Shown here: positions 1 through 8,346 of the stretch, piece by piece
Numbering within the stretch: position 1 is the stretch's first letter
Layout: each line of letters opens with the position of its first letter
From: Marinobacterium_A aestuariivivens
GTDB lineage: Bacteria; Pseudomonadota; Gammaproteobacteria; Pseudomonadales; Balneatricaceae
NCBI RefSeq assembly: GCF_042661465.1
Contig: NZ_JBHSWE010000001.1
Coordinates: forward strand, 2,914,001-2,978,000
DNA: 64,000 bases
Direction: 5' to 3'
Position numbers and translations under genes: made by a program
The notes under the pieces: generated by a model
Seen by the model: the letters and a program-made list of their open reading frames with translations, nothing else
What the model was told of the DNA's origin: nothing
The model's database searches: none

Positions 1-851
1 CAGACTGACGACGTTCTGGCCGGATACCTTCGGCGCCCGGCGCGAGCGGGCCGTGAGCCACAGCGTGGTGTCCGCCAGCGACGGTTGGGCGGGCCAGCCC
101 GGCGCGGGGTTGTGCAGCTTGAGCTGCAGCGCATCGGGTGCGAGACCTGCGAGACTCACCGCGACGAAGGTGTTCATGCAGGCGAGGACGCCGACATCGC
201 CCACCGATGAGCCCTCAAGGGCAGCCGCCAGCGGGAAGGTGACGATATCGCCGCTTTGCGCCAGCGTTGCCGTCGAACGGTTCCAGTCCGCCGCCCGCAA
301 TGCGTTCAGATCGGCGTCGAGGTCGATCGCCTCGAGGGTTTCGAAGATGACCGGTGCCGAGCCGTCGTCGGGTTTGCTTTTCACGCCGAAACCCTTGTCG
401 AAGGTGCCGCTGATGCCCTCGGCCGCCAGCAGCGCCAGGGTCGTGCTGGCGGAGGACTGGGGCGCGGGCCGGTAATTCAGCAGCGCCACCAGCTTGCGCA
501 GGTTTTCCCATTCGGTGGCGGTGGCGAGGAAGGTTTCGTTGCTGTTGGCGTCGATATGCTCCGTCAGCACGTGGGCGGATCGGGCGAGAGCGCGCATGAT
601 CTCCCAGGCGTAGTCCCGCCGGGGGCCTGGTACTGTTGGCGCAGGCACTCGGTTTCCGTGGTGGCGCCGCCGGATTCCGTATCGATTTCCAGTTCCGGCC
701 ACTGCAGCCCGGATGCGGAGTTGAAGGCCCGCGCCAGGCCCTGGCGCAGGGTTTCGAGATGGGTGACGGCGTTGCCGTCCACGTAGCGCAGGCGCGAGAG
801 GCCGGCGCGGTTCCAGCGGGTCAGGTCGGTACGCTGCAGGCGGTCTTTCAT
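1..851 (-). CDS. Large eCIS baseplate protein (Afp12/baseplate J-like), N-terminal part, frameshifted
   Basis: This gene starts at 851, overlaps the end of the preceding baseplate gene by 4 bases, and runs off the left edge. About 75 residues are read in the first frame. An apparent one-base deletion near 618-627, in a G/C run, then shifts the frame, and the second frame is open to position 1. The second-frame text includes WEIMRALARSAHVLTEHID and LNYRPAPQSSASTTLALL. The latter resembles the 'YRPxPGxxA' stretch found near the N-terminus of large 'putative baseplate assembly' proteins of contractile injection systems. Its place directly after the baseplate-J-like gene matches Afp11-Afp12 order. 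The C-terminal body is outside the window, so the family call rests on context plus this short stretch. Confidence 0.6.
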
Positions 852-2233
852 CCCTTTTCTCCTCCCTGCACCTTGATGCGCAGGGTGCCGCGCTCCGGCG
901 CGCCGGGACGGCTGTCGCAGATGGCGATTTCGATGCCGTCGAGCCGGATCAAACCGGCGCCGGACTGGTCCGGCCAGCGTTTGCCGACCCTTTTGAAACG
1001 GTTGAGGCAGACGGCCTCGACGCCGTCGAGTGCCATCACCCGTTCGACGATGTCGCTGGCATGGATGTCCTCGCCGAAGCGCAGTCGGCCCGGGGCGAAA
1101 AAGTCCCGGATCTCGTCAGCCACGGCGCGGCGGATTTCCGACTGGTAGTAATTGGCGGCCGCCCGCACCGCCAGCGAGATGTCGATGCCGATGCGCTCGG
1201 CATCCCGCAGCAGCACCTCCTGGCCCGCCATGCGCCAGCGGTCCACCAGCGGGCGCAGCAGGGTGCGGGCGCTGATATCCGGCGCCCACAGGAGCGGCGG
1301 CAGCCGGTTGGCCCGATGGAACGCCTCGACCTCGTAACGAAAGCGGGGAAACGCCGTTCCGAGCTCGCTGCTCAGGGTCTCCAGGTCCAGCGGGATGTCC
1401 TTTAGCAGGGTCACCGCCACCTCGATGGTCTGCCAGGCGCCGGACCAGCGGCTGCCGGCTTCGGCCCGCAGCACCAGCGGGTGCTCGGCGAGATTGCCGA
1501 AGTCCGGCAGCGTTACCATGCGCCGCTGGCGACCGATCCGCCGCGGGCCGTCGCGGCGGGCCTGGTCCATGGCGTCGGGGTACAGGGTCCAGAACCGCTC
1601 CAGGGTATGGCGGCGGCAACGGCGGACGAACGCCGGTGCGCTGTCCAGCAGGTCCTGCACGCTGTCCATGATGTTCTCGTCCGCGGCACCGGGCTCGGAC
1701 AGAAAGGCCAGCACCCGCTGCTGGTCGGCAGGGGGCAGTGCCTGCAGGGCCTCGTCGAGCTGCGGTCGCAGCGCCCGGAACGCCGGCAGGAATGCCGACA
1801 GCCGGCGCAGGCGGGCTTCCTGCGTCTCGTCGAAGCCGGGCACGGGTTCGGGAACCGCTGCACGGGAAGGCGCCTCGGCCACGGCGTCGTAACCGATCAT
1901 CGACAGCAGTTTGCGCACGCTGTCCGGGCGTCGTGCCGTTTCCAGAAAGGCCTCGGCCTGGCTGCGGTCCAGACTGTCCGAGTACTGGTCCAGCAGCACC
2001 GAGAAGGCTTCCACCAGCACCACTTCCATATCCGCCGGCGTCCAGCGCCTGCGCTCCGGGAAGCGGGCGGCGAGTTCTTCGAGCATCGCGAGGCGGAAGC
2101 CGTCGTAATCCCGCTGCAGCCAGTCGAAATCGTCGCCCAGGCGCGGCAGGGCCTCGGGCAGGACGGCCTCGCGGCGACCGCAGTCGCCACAGTGATCATG
2201 AAAGGTCAGCGCCAGTTTCGGTGCATCCGCCAT
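848..2233 (-). CDS. eCIS baseplate wedge protein, baseplate J / gp6-like (Afp11-type)
   Basis: A soluble protein of about 461 residues. The N-terminal part has a segment with the core WTPADMEVVLVEAFSVLLDQ followed by LETARRPDSVRKLL, typical of baseplate-J-type wedge proteins of contractile injection systems. The C-terminal half (ANYYQSEIRRAVADEIRDFF, then FGEDIHASDIVERV) matches the conserved C-terminal part of gpJ/gp6 proteins, which form the ring that triggers sheath contraction. I place the start at 2233 because GGGGAG lies 7 bases upstream; an in-frame ATG at 2254 is possible. The start lies inside the end of gp25 and the stop overlaps the next gene by 4 bases, indicating translational coupling. 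The family-level call is secure; the Afp11 equivalence is from position and domain. Confidence 0.75.
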   Translation of the reverse strand: MADAPKLALTFHDHCGDCGRREAVLPEALPRLGDDFDWLQRDYDGFRLAMLEELAARFPERRRWTPADMEVVLVEAFSVLLDQYSDSLDRSQAEAFLETARRPDSVRKLLSMIGYDAVAEAPSRAAVPEPVPGFDETQEARLRRLSAFLPAFRALRPQLDEALQALPPADQQRVLAFLSEPGAADENIMDSVQDLLDSAPAFVRRCRRHTLERFWTLYPDAMDQARRDGPRRIGRQRRMVTLPDFGNLAEHPLVLRAEAGSRWSGAWQTIEVAVTLLKDIPLDLETLSSELGTAFPRFRYEVEAFHRANRLPPLLWAPDISARTLLRPLVDRWRMAGQEVLLRDAERIGIDISLAVRAAANYYQSEIRRAVADEIRDFFAPGRLRFGEDIHASDIVERVMALDGVEAVCLNRFKRVGKRWPDQSGAGLIRLDGIEIAICDSRPGAPERGTLRIKVQGGEKG

Positions 2234-2621
2234 CAGAGTGCTCCCCTTCGGCAAAGCGCAGCTTCTCGGTGTGGTTGATGGCTGCGAGGGTGTAGGCGAT
2301 GGTGATGATGAGTTTTTCGCCGTCGGGCTCGACGGAGACGTCCAGGCTTTCGGGCACCACTTCGCCTTTCAGGGCATCGATCAGGGCGGCGGTCAGCCGC
2401 TTGTTGGTCACCTCCGCCAGCGCATGGTTGTTGGGTTCGAAGATCAGCGCCCGCACGCCGATGCCGAACTCGGGGCGGAACCAGCGCTCGCCGGGGCTGG
2501 TGAAGAGTATCTGCTCGATCTGCTCCCGCACGTGCTGGCGCCGGTCGCTGGTGACGCCGCCGCCGGCCGCGATCTTGAGCGGAAAGCGCAGGAAATCCTG
2601 TTTGTTCAGTTGCGTGCTCAT
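2196..2621 (-). CDS. gp25-like baseplate protein (Afp9-type)
   Basis: 141 residues. It shows the compact gp25/W family pattern: a segment around residues 28-60 (REQIEQILFTSPGERWFRPE) followed by FGIGVRALIFEP, then a C-terminal beta-rich half with ITIAYTL. gp25 proteins sit in the inner baseplate wedge and help nucleate sheath assembly on the tube; the EPR-like core is represented here by the GERWFRPEFG region. The ATG overlaps the spike gene's TGA (ATGA), so it is coupled to it. Length is normal for the family. The C-terminal 20 residues overlap the next gene's N-terminus. Confidence 0.85.
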   Translation of the reverse strand: MSTQLNKQDFLRFPLKIAAGGGVTSDRRQHVREQIEQILFTSPGERWFRPEFGIGVRALIFEPNNHALAEVTNKRLTAALIDALKGEVVPESLDVSVEPDGEKLIITIAYTLAAINHTEKLRFAEGEHSDGGCTETGADLS

Positions 2622-3423
2622 GATGCTGTGGTCTTCAGGGTCATGACGGCGGGTGTGAGCGGCGGAATCGGCGGCCCCGAAGGCGATCCCGGCGCCGTGC
2701 AGGCGTGGGTGTGGGAGTTGAACAGCGAGAGAAAGGTCTGGGCCTTGATCAGGGCCTCCCCGCCGCTGCCGCCGATCGCAACCTGCTGGCCCTCGATCTT
2801 GATGACCGTGCCCTTGATGGTGATGCCGGCGGCCGCCATTTCGGTGCTGTTGCCGTTACTGTCCTGAATCTGCGTGCCGCTGCTGTCCATGGTGATCCGG
2901 TTGCCGGAGGCGTCGGTCAGTTCCACCCTGTTGTTCTCGGCATCCAGGTGCAGCACGGCGCCGCTGGCGTCGGTCCAGTTGACGCTGCCCTGGGGCGAGA
3001 CGGTCAGCTCGGTGCCGGCCGGATGCGTGAGGCGGAAGCTTTCCTCGCCGTCGGTGTCGTCGAATTCCATGACATGGCCGGAGGGGTGGCGAAGCGCCTT
3101 TTCTCGGGCGGGACGTCGCCGGCACTGGTGTCCGGTTGCCAGAAGGTGCCGACCCAGATGGGCTGGTCGATATTGCCGGCTTCGAACTCGACCCAGACCT
3201 GGGCGTCGATCTCCGGAATGGTATAGCAGCCCTGGCCGTCTGCGCCGCCAAAGGGCAGGCAGGGCAGCGCCCAGTTGGAAGTCTGGTCGCCGAGCACGGA
3301 GGGCACCTGCAGCTTCAGGCGGCCGCGGTGCTCCGGATCCTGGTTGTCCACCACCCGGCCCCGATGTTTGCCGAATACCCGTTGCTGTGCCTCGGTCGCG
3401 AGCCGCCTGAGTATCTCGTCCAT
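2618..3423 (-). CDS. gp5/VgrG-like tail spike protein of the eCIS, frameshifted
   Basis: The N-terminal part (about 110 residues) is an OB-fold with RVVDNQDPEHRGRLKLQVPS and WVEFEAGNIDQPIWVGTFW, the hallmark of gp5/VgrG spikes. The C-terminal part (VELTDASGNRITMDSSGTQI, then ITIKGTVIKIEG) is the repetitive beta-helix that forms the needle. The halves lie in different frames joined at about 3080-3087, where one C is missing from a short run. Restoring it gives a continuous protein of about 268 residues. The ATG at 3423 is preceded by AGGAGG. In these systems the spike caps the tube and leads penetration. It follows the hub gene by 18 bases and overlaps gp25 by 4. The frameshift is probably a sequence error. 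Confidence 0.8.
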
Positions 3424-3441
3424 CACACCTCCTCTATCACA

Positions 3442-4563
3442 CTACCGCGGCCAGGGGTTGGCCGTGGCCGACTGATCGTCGCCGTAGCCGTTGCGCAGCA
3501 GTTTGAAGCTGACCCTGTAGCCGTTGCTGTCGAAGCGGTGGGTACAGGCGTCGACGTACCAGCGGCCGCCGTAGCGTTCTCCGGCGCCGTCGACGAGCAC
3601 CGGCTCGCCGATGCGCAGCACGTTGGCGTAGCGGCTGCCGTCCAGTTCCCCGGAACCCTTGATACGCATGGCCGCCCGGTTGGCGGCGGCCTGGGCGCTG
3701 ACACGTGCCTGCTGGTCCGACACCCGTCCGGCGCGCGGCACCTGCCAGGTGAAATCCCCCGGTGCATCGCTGGTGGCCGGGCGCGTGCCCAGCAGGGGGC
3801 TGTCGGGCTCGACGGTTTCCACCTCGGGCTCGGTGCCTGTTTCCGCCGCCAGCTGGTACTGCACCTGGTCGGGCTGGTGGCCGTCGTCGTCGACGGAAAA
3901 GCTGATGCAGTTGGTATCGGTGCCGGCGTAGACCAGCATCGCCGGCTGGGGCTCGAGGTCGAGGCGCATCGGGCCAATGTAGAGGCTGTCCTCGAGGAAG
4001 ATCATTTCGTTGCCGTTGGCGTCGGCCCGCTGCTTGAGAAAGCGCAGGTCGGTGGCGTTCTGGTTGAGGTTCTGGATCGGGAACACCGGACCTTCGTAGC
4101 GAATGTCCTGGTCGCTGCGCCGGGCGATGATGTCGGCGATCCGGGCGTCATCGGTGGTGGCGTCGTCCTCCGCCCACACCTGGTTGATGTGGGTTCGGTC
4201 CATCAGCAGCGAGGCATCCTGGCATTCGACGCTGAGTTTCGCGGCGCCCTGGTCTTCGGGGCATTCGAGTTTCACCTGCCGGACGTAACCGCCCATCAGG
4301 TATTGTTCCTGGTCGCCGAACACCGCTCTGATATCGATCCGGCGCCAGGGCTTGATGCGCTCGTCGTCGGCCACAGTCCAGTTGCCGTCCTCGATGCGCC
4401 GGGTGTCGAATTCCAGCTTCGCCGTGGTCCAGTTGCCGCGGTCGGCATCCACCTCGACCAGCGCCAGGGCCGGGTACAGGTCGTCGATCTCGGCACCGTC
4501 GATCAGCACCCGGCACTCGGCCGGCCCCAGGGTATCGCCACCCAGCAGGTCTATGATCGACAT
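3442..4563 (-). CDS. Baseplate hub protein, VgrG/Pvc8 gp27-like domain (Afp8 N-terminal type)
   Basis: About 373 residues from the ATG at 4563 (N-terminus MSIIDLLGGDTLGPAECRVL). Its beta-rich layout, with LMGGYVRQVKLECPEDQGAA, ARIADIIARRS and the C-terminal VLRIGEPVLVDGAGERYGGR, corresponds to the phage late control D / gp27 hub fold that makes a trimer below the tube and holds the spike. Here hub and spike are separate genes, whereas Afp8 carries both in one chain. An upstream in-frame ATG at 4734 begins with the same nine residues, but it belongs to a degenerate duplicate (see 4564-4736), so I do not use it. The spike gene follows after 18 bases. Confidence 0.75.
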   Translation of the reverse strand: MSIIDLLGGDTLGPAECRVLIDGAEIDDLYPALALVEVDADRGNWTTAKLEFDTRRIEDGNWTVADDERIKPWRRIDIRAVFGDQEQYLMGGYVRQVKLECPEDQGAAKLSVECQDASLLMDRTHINQVWAEDDATTDDARIADIIARRSDQDIRYEGPVFPIQNLNQNATDLRFLKQRADANGNEMIFLEDSLYIGPMRLDLEPQPAMLVYAGTDTNCISFSVDDDGHQPDQVQYQLAAETGTEPEVETVEPDSPLLGTRPATSDAPGDFTWQVPRAGRVSDQQARVSAQAAANRAAMRIKGSGELDGSRYANVLRIGEPVLVDGAGERYGGRWYVDACTHRFDSNGYRVSFKLLRNGYGDDQSATANPWPR

Positions 4564-4736
4564 GATGACTCCCTCGACCTCGGAATCAGGATCACCCGGT
4601 CCGTTAAGGCCGCGTCCGGCGCCGCGCGGAAAAAGGTGTATGTGGGGTTGGCGTCGATCTCTGTGCCGGCGACCAGCACCGGCATTTCGCCGCCGGCCCC
4701 AGGGCTCGCCACCCAGCAGGTCTATGATCGACATGA
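4564..4736 (-). repeat. Degenerate tandem duplication of the hub start and LysM-gene end
   Basis: Between the LysM gene and the hub gene lies a scrambled copy of their junction. It begins with a second ATG that spells MSIIDLLGG, identical to the hub N-terminus. In another frame it continues into EMPVLVAGTEID, resembling the hub's CRVLIDGAEID. It then runs into DANPTYTF and DRVILIPRSRE, nearly the same as the C-terminus of the LysM protein (NPTLTF and GRVILIPRARE). The flanking nucleotides on the two sides (around 4541-4600 and 4700-4770) are near identical. It reads as a relic of a tandem duplication of about 170 bases that kept a ribosome-binding region in front of each ATG. Confidence 0.75.
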
Positions 4737-5027
4737 CTACTCCCTCGCCCTCGGAATCAGGATCACCCGGCCGACCATGGCGTCATCCAGCACCTCGCGG
4801 GCGAAGGTGGCTGTAAATGTGAGCGTGGGGTTGGCGTCGACGATCCGCCACCACAGCCGGCAGTCCTTGTAATAGTGCTGCGCCAGCCGGTCCAGCCGGT
4901 CGCCTTCCACCACTTCGTGCTCGATGACGCCGCTGGCCGCGCCGATGGCGCGGGTCTGCAGCCCCGGGAAAATCTCCGGGTTGCTGAAGCGCGAGGTGTT
5001 CCGATAGCGGGATTTTTTGCTCAGCAT
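4737..5027 (-). CDS. LysM-domain baseplate adaptor (Afp7 C-terminal-like)
   Basis: 96 residues. The core HEVVEGDRLDRLAQHYYKDC, followed by WWRIVDANP and RVILIP, is a LysM fold of the phage P2 gpX / Afp7 type. In contractile injection systems such small LysM proteins sit at the tube-baseplate junction and bind hub and spike proteins rather than peptidoglycan. It starts at 5027, 15 bases after the tube-adaptor gene. A nearly identical copy of its last residues occurs in the duplicated segment just downstream. In Afp7 the tube-like and LysM parts are fused; here they are two adjacent genes. Confidence 0.8.
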   Translation of the reverse strand: MLSKKSRYRNTSRFSNPEIFPGLQTRAIGAASGVIEHEVVEGDRLDRLAQHYYKDCRLWWRIVDANPTLTFTATFAREVLDDAMVGRVILIPRARE

Positions 5028-5042
5028 GATTCATACCCCTGT

Positions 5043-5695
5043 TCATATCACTGCGGTCGCAAGGGTGGGCACGACGTTCAGCGCCGCACCGACGGCCTGA
5101 CGGATCTGCTCCACCTTGTAGAAGGGGTTGTCGCCCTCGATCACCTGGAAACTCAGGGTGACGTTGGCGCGATAGGGTTGCAGCGTGGGCAAATGGGCGG
5201 TTTCCTCGACCTGCACGCTGGTCAGGAACACCGGCAGAATGTGCGTGCCCCAGATCAGCAGCAGCACCGACGGGTGGGTATCGCGCTGGAAGGCCCTGGC
5301 GCTGCCGAGGCCCAGGGCGGCCAGGGTGGTGAAGCCGCCCGGCCCCTGGACTTGGGTTCCACCATGCTGCGCAGGGTATCCAGTTCCGGTTCGATGCCGA
5401 GGGTGATCGCGTTGCCATGCCCGATGGCATTGGGGTCGGCCATGCGGTCGGTGGCATCGAGTAAAATGCTGAGGTCGAATTTCTCCGGCTCGACGGATAC
5501 GCCCTGGGCCACGCGGGGCGTGTCCAGCGGCGTGGTGAAGCCGTAGCCGCCCTTGGTGCCCGGGGCGTTGCCCGTGGTGATGTTGACCGTGCGGGTCCGG
5601 GTAATGGTCTGGGGATTGAACTCGAAGTACAGCACCAGGGGCGGCAGGTTGAAGCCGTATTCCATCAGAAAGCCGTGGCTGAGGTTGACTGCCAT
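5043..5695 (-). CDS. eCIS inner tube / tube-initiator protein (CIS_tube family, Afp7 N-terminal-like), frameshifted
   Basis: Restored length about 217 residues. The N-terminus LVLYFEFNPQTITRTRTVNI, followed by ALSVD-like FDLSILLDATDRMADP, is typical of the contractile-injection-system tube protein family whose members link the tube to the LysM adaptor. The C-terminal part, in the other frame, is LLLIWGTHILPVFLTSVQVE then VTLSFQVIEGDNPFYKVEQI. The frames join at about 5345-5350, where a C is missing from a short run. The gene precedes the LysM gene directly, as expected for a split Afp7. The start at 5695 sits 3 bases after the stop of the small upstream gene. Confidence 0.75.
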
Positions 5696-5698
5696 GGT

Positions 5699-5963
5699 CT
5701 ATATCTCCTGTGCAGCGCCGCTGCGCAATTGCCGGCAGATGGCCTCCGCGATCTGCAGACCGAGGCGCCTGTCGCTCAGGGCCGGGTCCAGTTCGAGGGG
5801 GGACATCGAGCCGTTTCAGGGTTTTCGTCTGCTGCCCGAGCGCCAGGTCACCGAGCAGCTGCTGGCGCAGGCCGGCCCCGACCTCGCGGGCGATGGCGCC
5901 GGCGCGGTCCTGGAAAGCGGGCGCAAGGCGCAGCTCCAGGCGCCCTATGCTGATATCGATCAT
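5699..5963 (-). CDS. Small unknown eCIS protein, about 87 residues, frameshifted
   Basis: It starts at 5963, overlapping the ATPase stop (ATGA). The N-terminus MIDISIGRLELRLAPAFQDR reads on to TKTLKRLDVPP. There a C run at 5797-5803 appears one base short, and the other frame continues LELDPALSDRRLGLQIAEAI and CRQLRSGAAQEI before a TAG at 5701-5699. The pattern is mainly helical and lacks a signal peptide or membrane segment. I do not recognise the family. Its position between ATPase and tube-adaptor genes, with couplings on both sides, says it belongs to the injection system, perhaps as an assembly factor or minor structural protein. Confidence 0.55.
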
Positions 5964-7312
5964 CCCGTGGCCTCCGCGATCAGGTGTTCCGGCAGGTACG
6001 CCGCGAGCTGGCCCAGATCCCCCGGCTGCAGCCGCGTCCGCTCCTTGGAGAGTTCCCGCCATACGGCGGTGGCGATGTGACCCAGTTGAATGGCGCCGTC
6101 GTCGGCGGCGGCGAGGTAGGCGGCATAGAGCGCCGCGTTACGGATCTGTCCGCCGGTGAGGTTGACCGCCTGTGCCAGCTGTTCGAGATCGACGTCCCCG
6201 GCCAGCGGCGCGCGCGGCGGCAACAGCACGCGCCACAGCCGGGCGCGCTCCGCCGCCTGGGGTTTGGGGAACTCCACCACCAGATGCAGGCGACGCAGAA
6301 ACGCCTGGTCCAGCTGCGCGCGCAGGTTGGTGGTGAGAATGCAGGGACCTTCGTGGGCTTCCATCCGCGTCAGCAGGTAGCTGACTTCCATGTTGGCGTA
6401 GCGGTCCCGGGCATCCTTGATCTCGCCGCGCTTGCCCATCAGGGCATCCACTTCGTCGAACAGCAGCACCACCGGCCGCCGGTGGGCGGCGTCGAACAGG
6501 CGCGACAGGTTCTTTTCCGTTTCGCCGATGTATTTGCTTACCAGGCTCGCCAGGTCGACGCGATACAGCGGCCAGCCCAGCTCGTTCGCCAATACCTGCG
6601 CCGCGAACGTCTTGCCGGTGCCGGAGGCGCCGCTGAACAGCGCCACCGGGCCACCCGAGCTGCGCGCACCCCAGGCGTCGACGACTTTCTCCCGGTACTT
6701 GAAGTGATAGGAAAACTCGCGCAGCAGGCCGAGGCGGTCGGGCGGCAGCACCAGTGCGTCGAACCGCGCTTCGCCGCCGACGCGGCTGGCGCCGGGAATC
6801 GACGAGACTTCGGGCCTTTGCAGCAGCCGCGAAAGGGTACCGGGCTCGGCACGAATGGCGGCGGTGACGTCCTCGGCGCTGACGTCGAGCAGCCGGTCCT
6901 CACCGCAGGCGAGATTCCGGATCAGGTAGTGGAGCCTTTCGTTCTCGTCCACATCCAGCGCCAGCAGGGCGTGGATCAGTACGGCGCTGGCATGATGGTG
7001 CTGGCCGCCATTGAGGTCGCGGTATATCCAGGCCAGTGGCGGATGGGCCTGGGGACCGATGACGCAGGCAAGCAAATCCATTGCCAGCGGCGGCGCCTGG
7101 GTGCGCAGCAGCCGGCGCCAGGGGCTGAAGGGACCATTGCGGAGCTGGACGACCTGCGCCTGCAAGTTTTGCAGCTGTTTCAGGGTGTCGCTGTCGGGGG
7201 CCCTTCCGGACCGCGAATCGAGCAGGCAGCGTCCCAGCACTTCCAGGCGCAGCCACTCGGCATCCAGCGTCGGTGTGCTCTCCACGGCTTGCTGCGGCGT
7301 CGGACTGTTCAT
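5960..7312 (-). CDS. AAA+ ATPase of the contractile injection system (Afp15-like)
   Basis: 450 residues. A variable N-terminal region (1-200) is followed by an AAA+ core: Walker A GASGTGKT at about 228-235, Walker B VVLLFDEVDA at about 281-290, sensor-1 LTTN near 326-329, arginine finger RR near 340, and a C-terminal helical lid. ATPases of this type are a defining component of eCIS loci and are thought to act in particle assembly or cargo loading in the cytoplasm, not in sheath recycling as ClpV does. It overlaps the DUF4255 gene upstream and the small gene downstream by 1-4 bases each, so it is part of the structural operon. Confidence 0.85.
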   Translation of the reverse strand: MNSPTPQQAVESTPTLDAEWLRLEVLGRCLLDSRSGRAPDSDTLKQLQNLQAQVVQLRNGPFSPWRRLLRTQAPPLAMDLLACVIGPQAHPPLAWIYRDLNGGQHHHASAVLIHALLALDVDENERLHYLIRNLACGEDRLLDVSAEDVTAAIRAEPGTLSRLLQRPEVSSIPGASRVGGEARFDALVLPPDRLGLLREFSYHFKYREKVVDAWGARSSGGPVALFSGASGTGKTFAAQVLANELGWPLYRVDLASLVSKYIGETEKNLSRLFDAAHRRPVVLLFDEVDALMGKRGEIKDARDRYANMEVSYLLTRMEAHEGPCILTTNLRAQLDQAFLRRLHLVVEFPKPQAAERARLWRVLLPPRAPLAGDVDLEQLAQAVNLTGGQIRNAALYAAYLAAADDGAIQLGHIATAVWRELSKERTRLQPGDLGQLAAYLPEHLIAEATG

Positions 7313-8346
7313 CAGCTGCTCCGGTACAGGTTGATCAGTAGCGGATTGCTTTCCAGCCGGATGGGCGCCGCGCCGGGAAAGGGCGCCACCTCACGGCTGG
7401 CCGTCAGCAGACCCTGGGCCGCGTCCTGGTCGGGCGCAAGCGCAAACGGCAGCGCAACCTGCAGTGGAAAGGTACCCGGCTGTGGAGCCGGAATGGCATC
7501 CGGGGTAATGGCGTCGTGGCTGGGCGAGGCGGCTACCGGGGCACCGCTGTCGTTCCACTGCGAATCGTCCCAGACTTTCCAGTTCAGCTGCACCGGCTCC
7601 CCCGGTACACCGGCCAGCCAGATTCGGGGCGTGAACGCGGCGAACTCGGGGCTGTCGACATCGAAGCTCAGGGTATGGGCGCAGACATCGTCGAGTATCC
7701 AGCACAGCGCCGGTTGCCACTGGGGATTGTCGACGTCGATGCGTACCGGGTGCACAACCGGGTGCTCCACGATGCCGGAAAACCCGGCGTGGCGGGCACT
7801 CATGTCGACCAGGGCTTCCTGGCCGATGGCGGCGACCAGCGGCGGTTTGGCGGCGGGCGTGATCGGCGTGATCACCGCCAGCGCCATTTCGTAGATCAGC
7901 GAGGGACGGTAGGTGGTGTCGCCCTGGGTGGACCAGACCTGGTTGATCTGCTCGTCGGTCACCGGGCTGAATATCACCTGCAGGCGAATCTCTTCTCCGT
8001 CCGCAGACACCGGCTGCAGCACCGGCGTCTGGCGAAACAGCTGCATGATATGGCCGAGGATGCGCAGGTCGTTCTCGCCACTGGCAATGGGATCTTCGTC
8101 GACGGCGAAGGCGGTGATCAGGCAGAAGAGCCGGATGTGCCAGGGCTCGCCCGGTCGCAATCCGGCCTCGAAGCCGCCGGGCTCGAAGCGGTAGAAAAAC
8201 AGGTTGACGCGATGCCCCGGCGCCACTGGCAGGTCCGCCGGTGCCCCCGTGCTGACCGTGACCGAGTTGCCGCCGGCGTTGAGGCCGTTGCGTACGAAGC
8301 TCTCGACCTCCCGGCAGACGATTGATAACGACGACGCTTGCGGCAT
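7312..8346 (-). CDS. DUF4255 protein, eCIS tube/sheath terminator cap (Afp16-like)
   Basis: 344 residues from the ATG at 8346, which overlaps the upstream stop. The N-terminal domain holds NLFFYRFEP, WHIRLFCLITAFAV and LRILGHIMQLFRQTPVL, followed by RPSLIYEMALAVI. This matches DUF4255 proteins such as Afp16/Pvc16, which bind the distal end of the tube and sheath and stop polymerisation. The C-terminal 150 residues are an immunoglobulin-like or otherwise beta-rich extension (WLAGVPGEPVQLNWKVWDDS) of unknown role. DUF4255 next to an Afp15-type ATPase is a diagnostic eCIS pair. Confidence 0.85.
   Translation of the reverse strand: MPQASSLSIVCREVESFVRNGLNAGGNSVTVSTGAPADLPVAPGHRVNLFFYRFEPGGFEAGLRPGEPWHIRLFCLITAFAVDEDPIASGENDLRILGHIMQLFRQTPVLQPVSADGEEIRLQVIFSPVTDEQINQVWSTQGDTTYRPSLIYEMALAVITPITPAAKPPLVAAIGQEALVDMSARHAGFSGIVEHPVVHPVRIDVDNPQWQPALCWILDDVCAHTLSFDVDSPEFAAFTPRIWLAGVPGEPVQLNWKVWDDSQWNDSGAPVAASPSHDAITPDAIPAPQPGTFPLQVALPFALAPDQDAAQGLLTASREVAPFPGAAPIRLESNPLLINLYRSS

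Noticed and set aside
3136..4872. A 578-codon open frame on the plus strand opposite the spike, hub and LysM genes
   Set aside because: It lies opposite three well-supported minus-strand genes. Such antisense frames are common in GC-rich DNA with GC-biased third positions; the translation has no recognisable domain and is rich in Val, His and Asp as expected for a shadow.
5984..7894. A 636-codon plus-strand frame opposite the AAA+ ATPase and DUF4255 genes
   Set aside because: Exact antisense of genes with clear motifs; no ribosome site and Gln/His/Arg-rich composition.
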